From Larix kaempferi (Eukaryota; Streptophyta; Pinopsida; Pinales; Pinaceae), in the NCBI GenBank assembly GCA_027924585.1, contig BSBM01001446.1:1302001-1366000 (forward strand): 64,000 nt of DNA. Direction: 5' to 3'. Each line of letters opens with the position of its first letter. The first letter of the stretch is position 1. The position numbers and the translations under genes are program-made. Shown in pieces: positions 36,181-47,394 of this stretch. Below the pieces are notes generated by a model. That model was not told the origin of the DNA, did no database searches, and saw nothing but the letters and a program-made list of their open reading frames with translations.

Positions 36181-37019
36181 TTGCAAGGCTTCGGCCAACT
36201 ATCGTTCATCATCTTAGCCTGGAGCGTCTCAAAACTGACTTGACATTCTAAACTCCAAATGAATGTTGCATCCTTCTTGAGCAACCTTTCCATAGGAGCC
36301 GTGATCACTGCATAACCATGGATGAACTTATGATAATACCTTGTGTACCCCAAGGTCGCTCTCAACTGCTTGAAATTTGTAGGCGGTGTTAGGCTCAGAA
36401 TGAGAGTGATCTTTGCTAGGTCAACCAACAATCCTTCCTTACAAATAATGTGACCCAACAATATCCCAAATGGTGCACAAAAAATGCTCTTCTTCAAGTT
36501 CAATGATATTTGATGCTGTCGACAGCGTTCCAACATCAATTGCAAGTTTTCTAGATGATCACTGACCAATCCGTAAACTGTCTAGTCATCCATATAAACC
36601 TGTAGAAAATTATGAATAAAATCCCTGAAGGCAGCAACAACAACCCGAGAGAATATCACTGGTGCGTTCTTTAGCCCAAATGGCATCATAGTTTACTGAA
36701 AACAACTCCATTCAACTACAAATGTCGTCTTGTGGAAATCCTCTTTCACAATCCTGATTTGATGATAGCTAGAGAAACCATCCATGAACGAATACATCTC
36801 TTGACCACCCACTCATTCTAGTACCTCATCAGTGAATGGTGTCGAAAAAGGATCATTTATGCATGCATCATTCAACTTCCTCACGTCGACACAAATTCGT
36901 ACCTCACTTGTCTTCTTGTCTTGCACCACCATAGGACTAATCCATTTTGATTCTTCAACTGGTTCAATGATGCCAGCATCCAACATGTAGTCAAGTTCAA
37001 CTTTGACCCTTTCCTTATG
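36181..37019 (-). pseudogene. pol: reverse transcriptase, minus-strand OTA element
   Basis: The palm domain is readable: ICVDVRKLNDACINDPF, FMDGFSSYHQIRI with the first catalytic Asp, MPFGLKNAPVIFSRV, and VYMDD at the active site, where the following Trp codon has become TAG. After that come LERCRQHQISLNLKKS and LLGHIICKEG, then the thumb region ending in KKDATFIWSLECQVSFETLQ. Stops occur at expected Trp, Gln and Arg positions. The protein stops being recognisable near 36200, so RNase H and integrase are deleted. Confidence 0.88.
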
Positions 37020-38035
37020 TCACTTATTTAGTTGATATGGTTGCTTCCTAATTGGTTTGGAATCAGGTTTCAATGGAATCTTCATATCCCCTATATCCCT
37101 CAATATTCCCTTCATCTTGGAAAACTTCGTAGGGAACAAATCTTGGAACTCATGCAACAGGTCTGTAACCTTTGCCATCATCTCTTCATCCCAATAGAAC
37201 CCGACATTTGCAAACTTTGGGTTCTCCTCCATCCCAATGTTAACTTTCCTGAGCTTCAGTGACTGATTGATCGGATCTATCGGTGCATCGGGTGCTACAA
37301 TGTTGCAACTTCCTTCTGATTCCAGAATATTGACATTCTGGGGGTCATCCCCATCCTCTGGCCCTCCAGTGATATTATAACATTCCATCATCCACTGCTT
37401 CTTATAATGCGTGTGCAGGTCCACAGGATATTCCATAGGAACTACCTTCAGAACGACGTCGCGGATGACCTGCAAAGCGTAGTGAACATCTGGATTGGTA
37501 TCCGCGAAGCTGAAGGTATGAGTAAAGCAAACCGTCAACTCTAACCATGTGGTGACTTCCCCTCGCAATTCAGCTGAAGCATACCAGGACTGTGGCATTT
37601 CATCTAAAGTATGGATAAAAGCATGGACCCATTCATCCCTTGGTCGTGAGGCCCACAAACTCTGACATTCCATTAGATGACTTCTTGGGTCATTCTTCCC
37701 ATTGTACCTTTTGGTGTGGTATATTGCTGTGTCACCAAAGAGAACTATTAGCAACCTTCGACATTGAAACCATCCAGTAATCATTTTGTTATGGGTCGCC
37801 CACCACCATGCTGGAGTAGCCTTCAGCACCTCCTCCAATGCCAGCAAACACTACGGTTCTAACACCTTAGCTTCAAATGCGACTAGGAATTCAGACAATC
37901 CCGGCAATCCTTCGTATACCGGTAGCTCAACGATCTCTGTTGTGATGTGACACAATGATTGTGTGATCAACCCGCACTTTCTGAATGAGAATTCATGCAT
38001 GCAATTCTGCCAATTTTCTAAAGCATCCTCAGAGT
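37020..38035 (-). pseudogene. Gag-like segment between protease and RT, minus-strand OTA element
   Basis: Open from 37847 down to 37020, with an upstream piece in the frame at 38045-37851. It starts NCMHEFSFRKC, passes VYEGLPGLSEFLVAF and then YNGKNDPRSHLMECQSLW, EWVHAFIHTL and WYASAELRGEVTTW. These are the features of a retrotransposon Gag capsid domain: YxG, DPxxHL, W, the F..TL..P..WY block. It is collinear with 49076-49900 of element A. A linker follows with PKFANVGFYWDEEMMAKVT and LFPTKFSKMKGIL, also shared. Only one stop lies inside the first part, so it is among the better preserved coding regions here. Confidence 0.75.
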
Positions 38036-38370
38036 CAAAAGACATGGAGCTAGAGTTGCACCAACCGAGTTCTCCTCGATAGTTGGATGAACGTAATATT
38101 CTGAAATGTTGTACTCATGATCCCATCCTTGTACAACTTCCTCGTTCACTGGTTCAACATACCGTCGTCCTTCATTTGGATCCAATAGAGTGATGACGCG
38201 AAGGTCCCGATTTTCAAAGGTCATCGCCCGCTTCTTAAAATTGATTACTGCCATACTATCATTATCCCATCCAATCCCAAGGAATGCAAGATAGGAACTT
38301 CCACCTTCGACGACTTCAATAACATCAAAATCAGCACATGCTTTCATTCCTTCATGTTCGGTGGGGCCCA
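38036..38370 (-). pseudogene. protease C-terminal part, minus-strand OTA element
   Basis: FDVIEVVEGG, AFLGIGWDNDSMAVINFK, MTFENRDLRVITLLDP and EYYVHPT match the protease C-terminus of element A (FEVIEIVDHS, ALLGID, AIDNLTIINMK, RVIAPLDH, EYYINPT). The catalytic DSG/DTG part is missing because element A inserted at 38371. The frame is open through this piece. Confidence 0.75.
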
Positions 38371-40478
38371 TGTTGGAAAATTTTGCACCAGTACTAAAAC
38401 GTGCGCATTGCATGTGGCAATAGGCTAAAGGCAGTTTTGAGGAATTGCACATGTCACGTGTCAGCAATGGCCAAGGCACGATTATGCAGTAGGATGATGT
38501 GCATGGTAGCACATGAACTATTTTTGGTTCATAACATGGGTAAAGGTCAGACGAGGATATGACCTATTTTTGGTAAGGAATAGGTGGATGGCAGAGGAAA
38601 GTGACCTATTCGAACATGTGGCGGAAAGCAGTTGAGAAGCTAAGCCACGACGCTGATGGCGACAGGAAGGTGAAGGAGTGGAAAGGGACAGGCCATGATG
38701 CAGTTGTAACTATTTTGAGTACTGCGACTATTAGAAGAGCATGTGAGCCACGAGTGGCCTAGCTGGAGAAGGCGAAGCAGGCTGTCAACGGCGACAGCTA
38801 GGGTGGCAGTTAGCCACGCCAGTTTTTGAAACCTTAGGGTTTTGGCCTAATGATTGTAAAGACACGACCCTTGGGCGTGATCTATAAATAAGGGCACATT
38901 GTATGGGAAAGGGTTAGAGAGATCTCTCGTAGAGTAAGCTATTGTTGAGTATTGTCATTAGAGAGATTTTGAGGTCAAAAAAGGGCCTCCTAACAGATGT
39001 ACTACAAAAATATGAGATATATTAAAATATTATGAATTGGGGGTTTTATGGGGTAGGTATATATGACAAGTCACCTCCCACACTATTTTCTATGCACAAT
39101 ATAAATAACCATGGTTGAGTTGCTTTTCAAAATTCACTAGAAATAAAATTAATAAAATAAGTCTACATTGATGTGACTAAGATTCATTGTAAATTCCCAA
39201 AAAATTATTTTCCTTTAGCATTTATTTGTCTTGAACTTGCAAATGAAATTAAATAATAAAAAATATTTTTAAGAGCTATTTTTTTTAATTTTATGTATAC
39301 TTTTTATATTTAGTACTTTTCTCATGAATTTAATTGAGAATTTATTTACATGTAAAATGTTAATAATATTATTATAATCCACATTGCATTATTATTATTT
39401 ATTAAATCTATTATTATTCTTTATTAGTTTGACATTATGTTATTAAATAGAATGGAATGAATATATAATTTAAAATTAAAAACATAAAAATGATAATATA
39501 TTATTTTATAAAAAAATGTGAAAAGACTTTCTTTATGAATTAAGAGTACTTCACTTGAAAATGACAATAATATTATTTTATGAGAAAGTGTGAAAAGACA
39601 TTCATTATGAGTACTTTACTTGAAAATGACAATAATATTATTTTATGAAAAGACTATCATTATGAGTACTTTACTTTATGACCTAAAAGTACTTACACCA
39701 CTACCTTGGTTAACTATGTGTTTTCATCCACCATAGAAAATTTGACAAATAAACATTCTTAACTCATGCAATACCACCTCGCCAAGGGGGATGATGTCAT
39801 CTACTAGAATGTGATAGGTTGTTTTTTATAGTACATTTTCTTTGTTTTGAGGCCATTTTTTGACCTCAAAATTTCTCTAATGAACATCTTTTAACATCTT
39901 TTGAGTTGTAAAGCTATTGTACAGGATTTGCAACTGAGTGCACATAGAGCTAATTTTGAGAGAGAAGAGAGTCTGCAGCTGAGTGTGCCGACTAAGAACA
40001 GTTGTACCCTTCCCATAAAGAGCAATATTAATAACCATTCTTGTGGATGTAGCCTCCATCCGAGGGGTGAACCACATTAAATTCTATGTTATGTGATTAT
40101 TGTGTGTTTATGATTGTTCATTTGCTTGGTATGAATGATTAATGCTGCAGTCTTCTGTTATGTGATTGCTTTTATATGTATTCACTGCAGAGAATGGGAA
40201 TAATATGTTAAGTAATACTTGCATGGAGGAATGTATGAATCTCCCAATTAGTCACATAGTTGAACGTTGAATTTAAGCACAACGTTGGAGCGCGCAATAA
40301 TGTATGTTTATTCAATCACCTACAACTTAATGATACGAACTTGAATGAGTTGAAGGGATAAAGAATGGTAAGTAGGATTGGTTAGAATTAATCATCCTAG
40401 AAGGGATGCGCGGTCTAGTTGATGCATCGAGTCATTGATATTTGCTACGAGGTAAGCCATTGATAGCTTATTGTCGTA
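38371..40478 (+). repeat. 5' LTR of OTA element A, with an MITE inside
   Basis: It starts TGTTGGAAAATTTTGC. The TATA box (TCTATAAATAAGG) is at 38881-38890. The conserved segment TGTGGATGTAGCC, then GGGGTGAACCACATTAA, is at 40041-40080. Excluding the 929-bp MITE it is about 1.18 kb, like the right LTR. Similarity to the right LTR runs to GCTACGAGGTAAGC near 40478, where the right copy joins pol sequence, so the real LTR end is unsure and no primer-binding site was recognised. Many substitutions separate the two LTRs. Confidence 0.75.
38955..39883. mobile_element. MITE-like element, 929 bp, with 35-bp terminal inverted repeats
   Basis: Positions 38955-38989 (TCATTAGAGAGATTTTGAGG and on) are the reverse complement of 39849-39883 with only two mismatches. 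The interior is AT-rich and non-coding, with a tandem unit of about 68 bp (GAAAATGACAATAATATTAT) at about 39520-39680. The right LTR at 56925 lacks it, so it is an insertion. No clean target duplication is seen. AACATCTTTT is repeated to its right only. Confidence 0.85.
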
Positions 40479-40533
40479 ATAAAAAAGTATACTGTATCAC
40501 GCAGTCATTAGAGGTGCTAGTGCATAAGCACAA

Positions 40534-41335
40534 TTGCGCATCGAAGTACTCGACGTGAAGCAGAGGTTTCACGCAGTTGTTTTTCTGCAGCAGTCCACAA
40601 AGTATCACATTGCTTGTCAGTCTTTCCCCCCTCGCATCACGAGGTTTTGGAAACTTGATTCGACAACCACCCCCTCAGCTTCACCTTGGGTGAGACCTCA
40701 GGTTGCGCGTAGTCTATTGCCGAAAGGGCCGGTGAATAGGGGTTTTGTTGGTTCCTTGAACCGCAAAGTACTTGGGTCTATGTTGAAAACCTACAGAAGG
40801 TTATTTACAGCCAACAAATGGTTCCATTTCCCAGTTAAGACCAATGATGCGATAGTTTTGTTGGAAAGTAATGTGTGAAGAAGAATACCAGTTCCTGTTG
40901 GGTTCAGACAACTGGAATCCTGAAAAGAAAGAGATCTGCGATTGGTGTGACAATATTGAAAAATATTTTGCAAAGAAAGAGAACAGACATCTGCGTCTCA
41001 CCGACGTACAGTGGCCGAACAGATACTTGTGGAGAGATATTCACGAGATTTTCTGGGCTTTATTTGGAAACAAGTTGCACGAGTGGATCTTGCGACTCAC
41101 GGAAAAGAAAACATGTTTTCAAGGAGGAGTACCTACAGAATGGACTCCATAGCTCACAACACAGATCAAAGTAATAGATAGCCCACTGACGCGAGCAGTC
41201 GACTTCTGGGTTGATAGCATACTTGAAGGATTTGTAACAGAATTTGCTGTAAACACGCTGAATTCCTACAGTCAAGCCGAAGCATACTTCTTTGAAGGAT
41301 TCAGAGGCAAGTTCCTAAACAACCTCAGTCTATAA
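40534..41335 (+). pseudogene. ORF1 upstream of gag (unknown function)
   Basis: Two overlapping frames (40534-40878 and 40871 onward) read as one protein of about 265 residues with a frameshift at about 40875 and a TAG near 41150 where Gln is likely. It includes TRFWKLDSTTTPSASPW, YRRLFTANKWFHFPV, CDWCDNIEKYFAKKENRHL and the C-terminal YSQAEAYFFEGFRGKFLNNL. It ends at TAA 41333-41335, about 225 bp before the gag Met. Ogre-type elements of the Tat lineage also have an extra ORF before gag, so this may correspond to it. I recognise no domain. Confidence 0.5.
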
Positions 41336-41561
41336 ATTAAAATGCTTTTAGCTGAAAAACACGTTTTAAGAATGCAGTAATATTTTTGCATCTGTCATGG
41401 TCAATAGCATATATAGTGATTTTGACTAAGAGACACATAACCTGAGAAGTGGAAAGAGATATAAGTTTAATAAAGAAAAGAATCCAGGAGGACTTGGACT
41501 CTGTGTGAATACAGAACTCCCGTGTGACCTTAATAATCATACCGCACCATCATCAGCGATC

Positions 41562-42885
41562 ATGCATCCTATTACACCGCAGAACCCACCGATTGCAGAT
41601 ACCATGCCACCCTTATCTCAGAACCCACCTGCTGCAAATGTTGCGTAGCCCACCTTGCAGAATATTAATACTGGATGCACCACAAGCGCAGGTGTGCAGG
41701 TAAATACGACTCATAATAGTTCAGTCCAGAACACCCAGTCTCAGAAGAATCCACAGAGTGGTATCCCTAGCACTATTAGGAATACCCCCTTTACTTTTTT
41801 CGCTCAGAACCCACCCCAAAATCAGAACCCTCCCCAAAATTAGAACACCAATACACCACCAGGATGGAGAAGGACATATAACGACATAAAAATACCGATA
41901 TTCAAAGGAACAGGTCTAGAAGACCCTTATCAGCATTGGTTTCTATGTGAAGCCGTATGGCGTGTAAAACAAATTCAGGATGATGCTGTCAAGAGAGTGC
42001 AGCTCATCACTACTTTCAGAGACAGAGGCCTTCATTGGTTTATGAAATATTCTCAGGCACAGCCAATAACCTTAGCAGAAATAAACGCTGGAATGGTAGC
42101 ATAGTTTAAGAAACCAAAATCTGAATCCCAATGTATCACAGAGCTGAAAGAGATTAAGCAGAAACCTAATGAAATGGCCTTGGAATTTGACCAGAAGTTT
42201 AAAACACTAGTAGACCAAGTAACATTTGTGATAGCTCCACAACAGCATAAAGAATGGTTCATTGCTACGCTGCTACCCCATATCAGATAACCATTGATGC
42301 AGCAGAAGGTTGCATCGTAGGCAGAGGCCTTAGACATCATGATAAAGCTAGAGGCTTCGATGATCGGCGAGACTAGTTCAGGGATGTCACAAATCCAGAA
42401 CCAGTTGACCACGTTGACATTAGAACTGCAAAGCATGAAGAATGGAAAGGAACAAAGATATGAACAAATGCATGACATTTGGTGTATAAGTTGTAAGGGA
42501 GAAGGCCACACCAGAGAGCATTGCCCTTTATTTCAAGACTATCTTAACAGTGGTGCACCCAACCTGATTAATCAGAACCAGGCACCATGGTGTGAAATCT
42601 ACAGAAACAGAGGACACTGACCAGAAGACTGTTATATCATACAAAAATATGTAAAAACACCTAAGAGCTTGGATTGTAATTTCTGTAAATCAGTTGGACA
42701 TGATGAATCCAACTGTCACACATATGAGTTGATGAATGAAAGAAAGCGCGATATGGAAGCGATGCGAGGTGCTGGAATATACCGTGTCCAAGAAGACAAC
42801 TCGCCGAAGTAAGAGAATTCGCAGTATGACCAGGGGGGCTATAGAGGCCATGGTGGTGGATACTACGGAAGAGGAAGAGGCCCGA
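41562..42885 (+). pseudogene. gag: gag of element A, first part: capsid domain and three zinc knuckles
   Basis: From Met 41562 a Pro/Asn/Gln-rich head (QNPPQNQNPPQN) leads to a capsid domain of Retrotrans_gag type: FKGTGLEDPYQHWFLCEAVW, FRDRGLHWFMKYSQ, MALEFDQKFKTL. Three knuckles follow: CISCKGEGHTREHC, a damaged one (CEIYRNRGH, stop, PEDC) and CNFCKSVGHDESNC. A Gly/Arg-rich stretch (RGHGGGYYGRGRGP) follows and is then cut by the Tork element at 42886. Stops at about 41647, 41840, 42103, 42288, 42318 and 42618 all stand where Gln or Arg is expected. Gag would form the particle and bind RNA. Confidence 0.85.
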
Positions 42886-43353
42886 TGTTAGAAAAACAAG
42901 ATCATAGAGCAATAAAAATAAACAAAAATGCAAATATAATCACACACACATTACAAGAGAGACATAGATATATCGTGGTTCACCCCAACTTGGGCTACGT
43001 CCACACTGAATTTGATAGTCCTTATTATTATTACAGTCCATCAAGGTGAAGGGATATAACCTGCAGCTAAGCCATTGCACTTCCTCTTCAGTGTCTCACA
43101 GCCTCTCTCCTGATCTTAGAGATCTTTACAATGCATAAAACCTAATACATCATGCCCTAGCTGGATTACAATGTATTTCTTTTATAGGGGAAATACAATG
43201 GGAAAATACCACGGGATACCCAAAAAACCATGGGTCCACAAAACAACTAGCGAAAACAACCCCAAAAATGCAGAATGGGTGTACAATCCTCTGGAGTGCA
43301 CAGCTAAGACAATATCATCTATGAGACTGGAAGATCTGGCTTGACAACCAACA
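42886..43353 (-). repeat. 3' LTR of the Tork element
   Basis: It lies left because the element is on the minus strand. The purine tract AAGCGGGAGAT (minus strand, 43354-43364) precedes it. The TATA box (CCCCTATAAAAG) is at 43179-43190. The conserved segment TGGACGTAGCCC, then GGGGTGAACCAC, is at 42973-43010. Confidence 0.93.
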
Positions 43354-43559
43354 ATCTCCCGCTTGGAGACTGATCACAGCAACTCCACCACTGTTGCACT
43401 TGCTAGACTCGGACTTGGCAAATTTATCCTCTTCATTTTCATGCTAGAAGGACATCTGAAACCGAGCAAGAACTTAGTTTCTCTCTGGACACTACCTTTG
43501 TGAACATGTTTGTAGGATTCTGGCTAGTATGTATCTTTTCCAGCTTCAACAGTTCATCT

Positions 43560-44840
43560 TCTAGAATAGAGCGTATGAAATGGTACTTGAGCTGTATATG
43601 TTTAGTCCTTGAATGGAATGTTGATTTCTTTGCAAGATGAATGGCACTCTAGCTGTCACTATACATCCTACTATCCTTCTGCTTCTTACCCACTTCCTCC
43701 ATAAACCTCTGCAACCAAATTGTCTCTTTACTAGCCTCTGTAATAGCAACATACTCTGCTTCCATTGTTGAAAGTGCAACAACCTTCTGTAGTTTTGAAA
43801 TCCAACTTACTACTGTTCCACCTACAGTAAACACATACCCTATGGTGCTCCTCTTGCTATCCTTATCACTTGCCATATATGCATCAACATATCCTTGTAG
43901 AACAATGTCTGAACCTCCAAAACATAATGCTTGAGTGGTGGTACCTCTCAAATACCTGAGAATCCACTGTACTGCCCTCCAATGTTCTTTACCTGGATTG
44001 TTCATATATTTGCTCACAACTCCCACTCCATGTGCAATATCTGGTCTTGTGCACACCATGGCATACATCAAGCTGCCAACTGCTGATTGATAGGGAATCT
44101 TGGACATGTAATCTATCTCTTCCTGTGTCTTGGGACACATTTCCTTACTTAGATTGAAATGGCTGGCCAAAGGTGTACTTACTGGTTTTGCATTCTGCAT
44201 TCTAAACCTCTCCAACACCTTTTGTATGTACTCACTCTGAGACAATGTCAATTTGCAATTTTTCCTGTCTCTTGTTATTCTCATACCAAGGATTTGCTTT
44301 GCAGCACCCAAATCCTTCATCGCAAATGAATAAGCTAGCTTCCTTTTGAGTACATTTATATCCTACATGTTAGACCCTGCAACAAGCATGTCATCCACAT
44401 ACAATAACAAGATAATATATCTTTCATTGTCTACCTTCTTGAAATATACGCAGTGGTCAGAATGACATCTACTATAACCTTGTTCTGTCATAAACCTGTC
44501 AAATTTTAAATACCACTATCTTGGAGCTTGCTTCAAGCCATACAAGCTCTTTTTCAACCTGCATACCAAATCCTCCTTACCTTTGACCTCATACCCTTGT
44601 GGCTGCTGCATATATATCTCTTCCTCCAAATCCCCATGGAGAAAGGTTGTTTTTACATCTAACTGTTCAAGATGCAAATCTTCTACCACCACTAGACTTA
44701 AGATAGTCCTAATTGAAGTCATCCTAACAATATGAGAAAATATTTCATCAAAATCAATACCTTTCTTTTGTGCAAACCCCTTTACAACAAGTCTGGCCTT
44801 GTACCACTTCTTACCTCCTTCTTCTGCCTTCAACCATTAA
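43560..44840 (-). pseudogene. pol: Tork RT and RNase H
   Basis: RT from 44833: [47 protein letters not shown], then a TAG-type break and LLLYVDDMLVAGSNM with the YVDD active site intact near 44400. After a stop the frame resumes at 44320 (MKDLGAAKQILGMRI, TPLASHFNLSKEM, VGSLMYAMVCTRPDI). RNase H has YVDAYMASDKDSKRSTIGYV and STMEAEYVAITEA, then breaks near 43650 and decays toward 43560. In life this would make cDNA and remove the RNA template. Only a few stops and frameshifts separate it from an open frame. Confidence 0.93.
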
Positions 44841-46095
44841 ATCCATTTGTTCTGCAATGCTCTTTTACCAACAGGCAACTGAACTAGATCCCAAGTCTGG
44901 TTTCCTACCAATGAACCCATCTCCTCATTCATGCCTTGCTCCCACTTCTTTCTAGTTTCCACCTGCATTGCTTCTTCATAACATTCTGGTTCACCATCAT
45001 CAGTCATCAACAAATAATACATCGAAGGAGAGTATCGTTCAGGGAGTCTACTTAACCTGGTAGATCTTCTTACAGTTGCAGGAGTTTTAGGCACTTGCTG
45101 TTGTTCTTGATTTTCTGGCACCTTTGGAACTTCATTTTCTGTAATTTCATCAAGTACTGTGTACTTTGTGTTTTTCTTTTTTCCGTTTCTTTCCCTGCAA
45201 CTGATCTTTAAACATGACCTTTTCATTGAATATGACATCTCTACTTCTACTGATTTTTTGATTTTCATAATCCCATAAACGATAACCAAAACCATCAACC
45301 CCATATCCAATAAAGGTACATTTCTTGGATTTAGCTTCAAGCTTTGTTCTATTTTCTTTATCAATATGGACAAATGCTTCACAACCAAACGTTCTCAGAA
45401 ATGAGTAGTTTACCTTTTTATCTGTCGATGCCTCCTCTGGAATACCACCATCCAAAGCACTTGAAGGTCCTCTGTTTATTAAATAAACAACAGTATTTAC
45501 AGCATCTAAACCAAAATTGTAAGGGCAACCCTGCATGCAGTCTCATACACCTTGCATGCTCCATGATCGTTCTGTTCATCCTTTCTGACACACCATTTTC
45601 TTGTGGTGTTCTTGGGACCGTCTTCTCTCTACGAATCCCATGGTATGAACAGTAACTATCAAACTCCTTGCTGCAGTACTCACCTCCATTATCAGATTTG
45701 AGACACTTCAACCTTTTCCCTGTCTCATTCTCAACCAAAGCTTTCCACTTCTTAAAAGTAGCAAACACATCATATTTTTGTCTAATGCAATAAACCCAAG
45801 TTTTCCTAGTTGCATCATCAATAAATGTAACATAAGAATGAGAGCCACCAAGAGATTATACCTAAGCCGGTCCCCATACATCTATATGTACTAGCTCTAA
45901 CTTTTCATTCTTCTTCTGTTTCCCAACCTTGAGAAATATGACTCTCTTGTGTTTTCTATAAACACATTTTTCACAGAATTCCAAACTTACCTGCTTCAAA
46001 TCTGGCAACAACTTCCTTGAGTGGAGAATCTGCATCCCCTTCTCACTCATGTGGCCAAGCCTATGATGCCACAATGTTGTATATGTTCCTATGGA
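44837..46095 (-). pseudogene. pol: Tork integrase and its C-terminal linker
   Basis: The zinc part is intact: LWHHRLGHMSEKGM, then EFCEKCVYRKHKR. The core has VHIDVWGPA, KSDNGGEYCSKEFDSYC and ENGVSERMNRTIMEHA, so D, D and E are all present. The region after the core (KLEAKSKKCTFIGYGVDGF, RSRDVIFNE) is the usual GKGY-like stretch. An acidic linker (NQEQQQVPKTPATVRRSTR) leads into RT. A stop after GPA near 45862 and a frameshift at 45420-45540 break it. Integrase joins the cDNA to host DNA. Confidence 0.92.
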
Positions 46096-47319
46096 AGCTA
46101 AATAGATAGAATGGTCAGTATTATCAGGACATAAATACAATGTACCTATCCTATCTCCTTTTGCTATCACCATTGATCCTTTAGTGATCTTCCGCCACTT
46201 TTCTCCAAATGTAGATAGACAACCACCATCTCCCAATTGCCCTGTTGAGATCAGATCTCTTTTCATAGCAGGAATATTCCTAACATCTTTCAATAGCTAG
46301 TCAGTTCCATTCTTAAATTTTATCCATACCTTACCCATTTCAACAATTTTACATGGCTCATCATCACCCAATAAAACATGTCCAAAATCACCAGGAACAT
46401 ACTCATGAAAGTATTTCCTATGGGGTGTAGCATGACATGAAGCTCCTGAATCTCCTACCCAATAATCACTAGTATTATCTAATGCAAGAATCAAAGCATC
46501 TTGTAACACATCACCTGCTACATTTGCTTCCTGGGTAGTTTCCTTCTGTGCATCTCCTGTCTTCTTTAGAGATCTGTAGTCTTTCTTCAGATGTCCTTTC
46601 TTTCCACAGTTCTAGCAATCTATTTTTCTCAGTATGGACTTGGATCTGCCCATTTTAGAATTGCCATGATTACCTTGGCTCTTTCCTCTCTCCTTTTGTC
46701 TTCCCCTACTCTCCATGTTCAACGCATTACCTGATGTCTCATCTATACTTTTTCTTTGCATTTCCTCGCTAAGAATAACACCAATAACATCATCAAATTT
46801 CAAGGTGTTTGAACTAGAGACAGAGTTACTTACAGCCATGACCAAGCTATTCCATCTTTCTAGCAAAGAACAAAAGATTAGAAGATCCCTAACCTCATCA
46901 TCAAAGTTCACACTTATAGAACTTAGCTAATTTGTAACCGTATTAAACTCATTTAAATGATAAGTAACAGATCCACCTTCAGACATCTTCATATTAAATA
47001 AACGCTTCATTAGAAATACCTTGTTGGAGGCCGAGGTTTTTTCATACAACTTACCCATTGCGCTCATCAAACCCTCCATTGTCGTTTCTTTTGAGATATT
47101 GAAAGCCACCGATGAAGCCAAGCTTAGCCGTATTGTTCCCAAAGCCTTTCTGTCAAGAACCTCCCATTCTTCATCCTTCATAGACGTCGGCTGCTTTGCT
47201 CTTCCTCCCAATGGTAGGAATAGATCCTTCTGGTACAGATATTCCTCCATTTGCATCTTCCATAACTAAAAGTTTTGGCCATTAAACTTCTCGAACTTAA
47301 ACATTCCTTTTTCCGCCAT
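46096..47319 (-). pseudogene. gag-pol: Tork gag and protease
   Basis: Gag starts at the Met at 47319 (MAEKGMFKFEKFNG), followed at once by a TAG where Gln is likely, then WKMQMEEYLYQKDLFLPLGG and a typical Copia gag (LASSVAFNISKETTMEGLM, MKRLFNMKMSEGGSVTYHL). The zinc knuckle reads C, stop, NCGKKGHLKKDY near 46615-46570: one codon is a stop and the last Cys is Tyr. The protease has YWVGDSGASCHATPHRKYF near 46470-46410 with the active DSG. It continues to NGTD, stop, then RNIPAMKRDLISTGQL up to the integrase zinc part. Confidence 0.92.
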
Positions 47320-47380
47320 TGCTCCCACTCGAACTAGAAACCCTAGCTTCCCGCGGGTTTATCTGCCAAATAGACCTTTG

Positions 47381-47392
47381 GCTTTGATACCA
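47381..47392 (-). other. primer-binding site of the Tork element, initiator tRNA-Met
   Basis: Minus strand TGGTATCAAAGC, two bases after the LTR end. One base differs from the usual TGGTATCAGAGC. Confidence 0.9.
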
Positions 47393-47394
47393 AT

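Larger units (their letters stand above)
27935..38370 (-). mobile_element. OTA-type (Tat/Athila-like) Ty3/Gypsy element, minus strand, broken
   Basis: Read right to left: end of protease (38370-38036), Gag-like segment (38035-37020), RT (37019-36181), a deletion that removes RNase H and integrase, a TATA box (35842-35831), the accessory ORF (35745-33266 and 29317-28794) and the 3' LTR (28793-27935). A 3.9-kb solo LTR splits the accessory ORF. The 5' half lies beyond element A, which inserted at 38370/38371 inside the protease. It is homologous to element A but strongly diverged, so it represents a second family of the same lineage. Confidence 0.8.
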
